NCBI GenBank assembly: GCA_022564995.1
Contig: JADFKK010000039.1
Location: 1-36,413 of the forward strand
Source: Planctomycetota bacterium
Lineage (GTDB): Bacteria > Planctomycetota > Planctomycetia > Pirellulales > JADFKK01
Reading direction: 5' to 3'
DNA: 36,413 nt
In this document: in pieces, positions 36,102 to 36,413 of the stretch
Numbering within the stretch: the first letter of the stretch is position 1
Layout of the letters: each line of letters opens with the position of its first letter
Program-made: the position numbers and the translations under genes
Notes under the pieces: generated by a model
Told to the model about the DNA's origin: nothing
Seen by the model: the letters and a program-made list of their open reading frames with translations, nothing else
Databases searched by the model: none

Positions 36102-36413
36102 CTATCGACGCTCGCCTCTTTGTGTCCATCGCCACACGATGATCTCCCGGTCTGGTCCGGTGTGCTCCGCCATCGCTCGGTCAACCGCCGTAGCCTGAAG
36201 CCGCCGTAGCGGCTTATCACCTCGTCTGTAGGAGGCGACTCCTGTCGCCGACCCGTTGCTTCGCCTGTAGGAGGCGTCTCCGACGGCGACCGAACCACCG
36301 ATATCGCGAACATCGCCGACGGAGTCGCCTCCAACATCGCCGACGGAGTCGCCTCCAACATCGCCGACGGAGCCGCCTCCAACATCGCCCACGGAGTCCC
36401 CTCCACCATCGCC
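36102..36413 (-). CDS. C-terminal end of a third giant-protein-like gene (partial)
   Basis: A minus-strand frame enters from the right edge and stops at 36102. It encodes about four 8-residue GGDSVGDV repeats, then SVAVGDASYRRSNG, SATGVASYRRGD and PLRRLQATAVDRAMA, ending in a basic tail. The last two segments match the tails of the two downstream neighbours, so this is probably a third protein of the same kind, cut by the window. Because the region is itself repeat DNA, it might instead be a non-coding repeat cluster with an open frame by chance. Its stop lies 36 bp upstream of the propeller gene's start. Confidence 0.45.
   Translation of the reverse strand, partial: GDGGGDSVGDVGGGSVGDVGGDSVGDVGGDSVGDVRDIGGSVAVGDASYRRSNGSATGVASYRRGDKPLRRLQATAVDRAMAEHTGPDREIIVWRWTQRGERR
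36228..36413. repeat. GTAGGAGGCG repeats plus 24-bp tandem repeat (copy C)
   Basis: Two GTAGGAGGCG starts (36228-36237 and 36268-36277) precede a 24-bp unit repeated from 36309: 36309-36332, 36333-36356, 36357-36380, 36381-36404 and a partial 36405-36413. Each unit contains TCGCCGACGGAGTCGCC, nearly the inverse of the GGCGTCTCCGACGGCGA motif beside it. Confidence 0.75.

Noticed and set aside
36309..36413. Possible CRISPR array at the right edge
   Set aside because: Units are directly adjacent with no spacers and code for an 8-residue repeat, so this is a tandem repeat.

Overview
The window looks like chromosomal DNA from a planctomycete, probably a Pirellulales-type lineage. The evidence is two huge secreted proteins that begin with the planctomycete N-terminal motif LA(I/V)EPLEDRRLL(S/A)V and carry dockerin repeats, a PVC-type membrane-dehydrogenase/HEAT/cytochrome c protein, a DUF1573 protein, a Tat-exported DUF3500 protein, a thioredoxin-NHL lipoprotein, weak Shine-Dalgarno use, and long intergenic stretches packed with short palindromic repeats. 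No tRNA, rRNA, CRISPR array or intact transposase was seen. Assignments rest on motif recognition by eye; no database search was run.

Layout. 1-5.4 kb: the tail of an unknown gene, an amidohydrolase, a stand-alone TIR-domain protein (candidate defence gene, minus strand), a REP-like repeat block, a DUF3500 protein and a DegT/AHBA-type aminotransferase. 5.4-9.1 kb: a potassium-uptake cluster (thioredoxin-like [2Fe-2S] ferredoxin, trkA overlapping it by 4 nt, then trkH), ending in a strong bidirectional hairpin. 9.2-13.2 kb: the thioredoxin/NHL lipoprotein (minus) and the DUF1573 protein (plus). 13.2-13.96 kb: a non-coding stretch with a tandem array of perfect stem-loops. 13.96-19.98 kb: a defence-type island, all on the minus strand. 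It holds an antitoxin, a frameshifted RelE/ParE-like toxin, the frameshifted N-terminal piece of a large DNA methyltransferase, a complete N6-adenine methyltransferase, a PD-(D/E)XK nuclease-like protein, a C-terminal methyltransferase piece and a DUF3800 protein. 20.1-26.9 kb: the PVC-type dehydrogenase/cytochrome, an alpha/beta hydrolase and an apolipoprotein N-acyltransferase homologue (lnt). 27-36.4 kb: three consecutive minus-strand genes for giant surface or secreted proteins, the last cut by the window edge.

Most interesting. (1) The methyltransferase plus nuclease cassette sits between the N-terminal and C-terminal remnants of another methyltransferase, in the correct order and orientation. 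This looks like replacement of one restriction-modification gene by another system. The C-terminal remnant stayed open and overlaps the nuclease stop codon, while the N-terminal remnant is frameshifted. (2) The three giant-protein genes share an Arg/Ala-rich C-terminal tail built around a palindromic DNA repeat with GTAGGAGGCG inverted ends, so a small repeat element appears to have become protein-coding sequence, or to encode a C-terminal signal. A comparable hairpin repeat lies in frame inside lnt. (3) Two galactose-binding-like modules are nested inside cadherin-like repeats of the 2206-residue protease.
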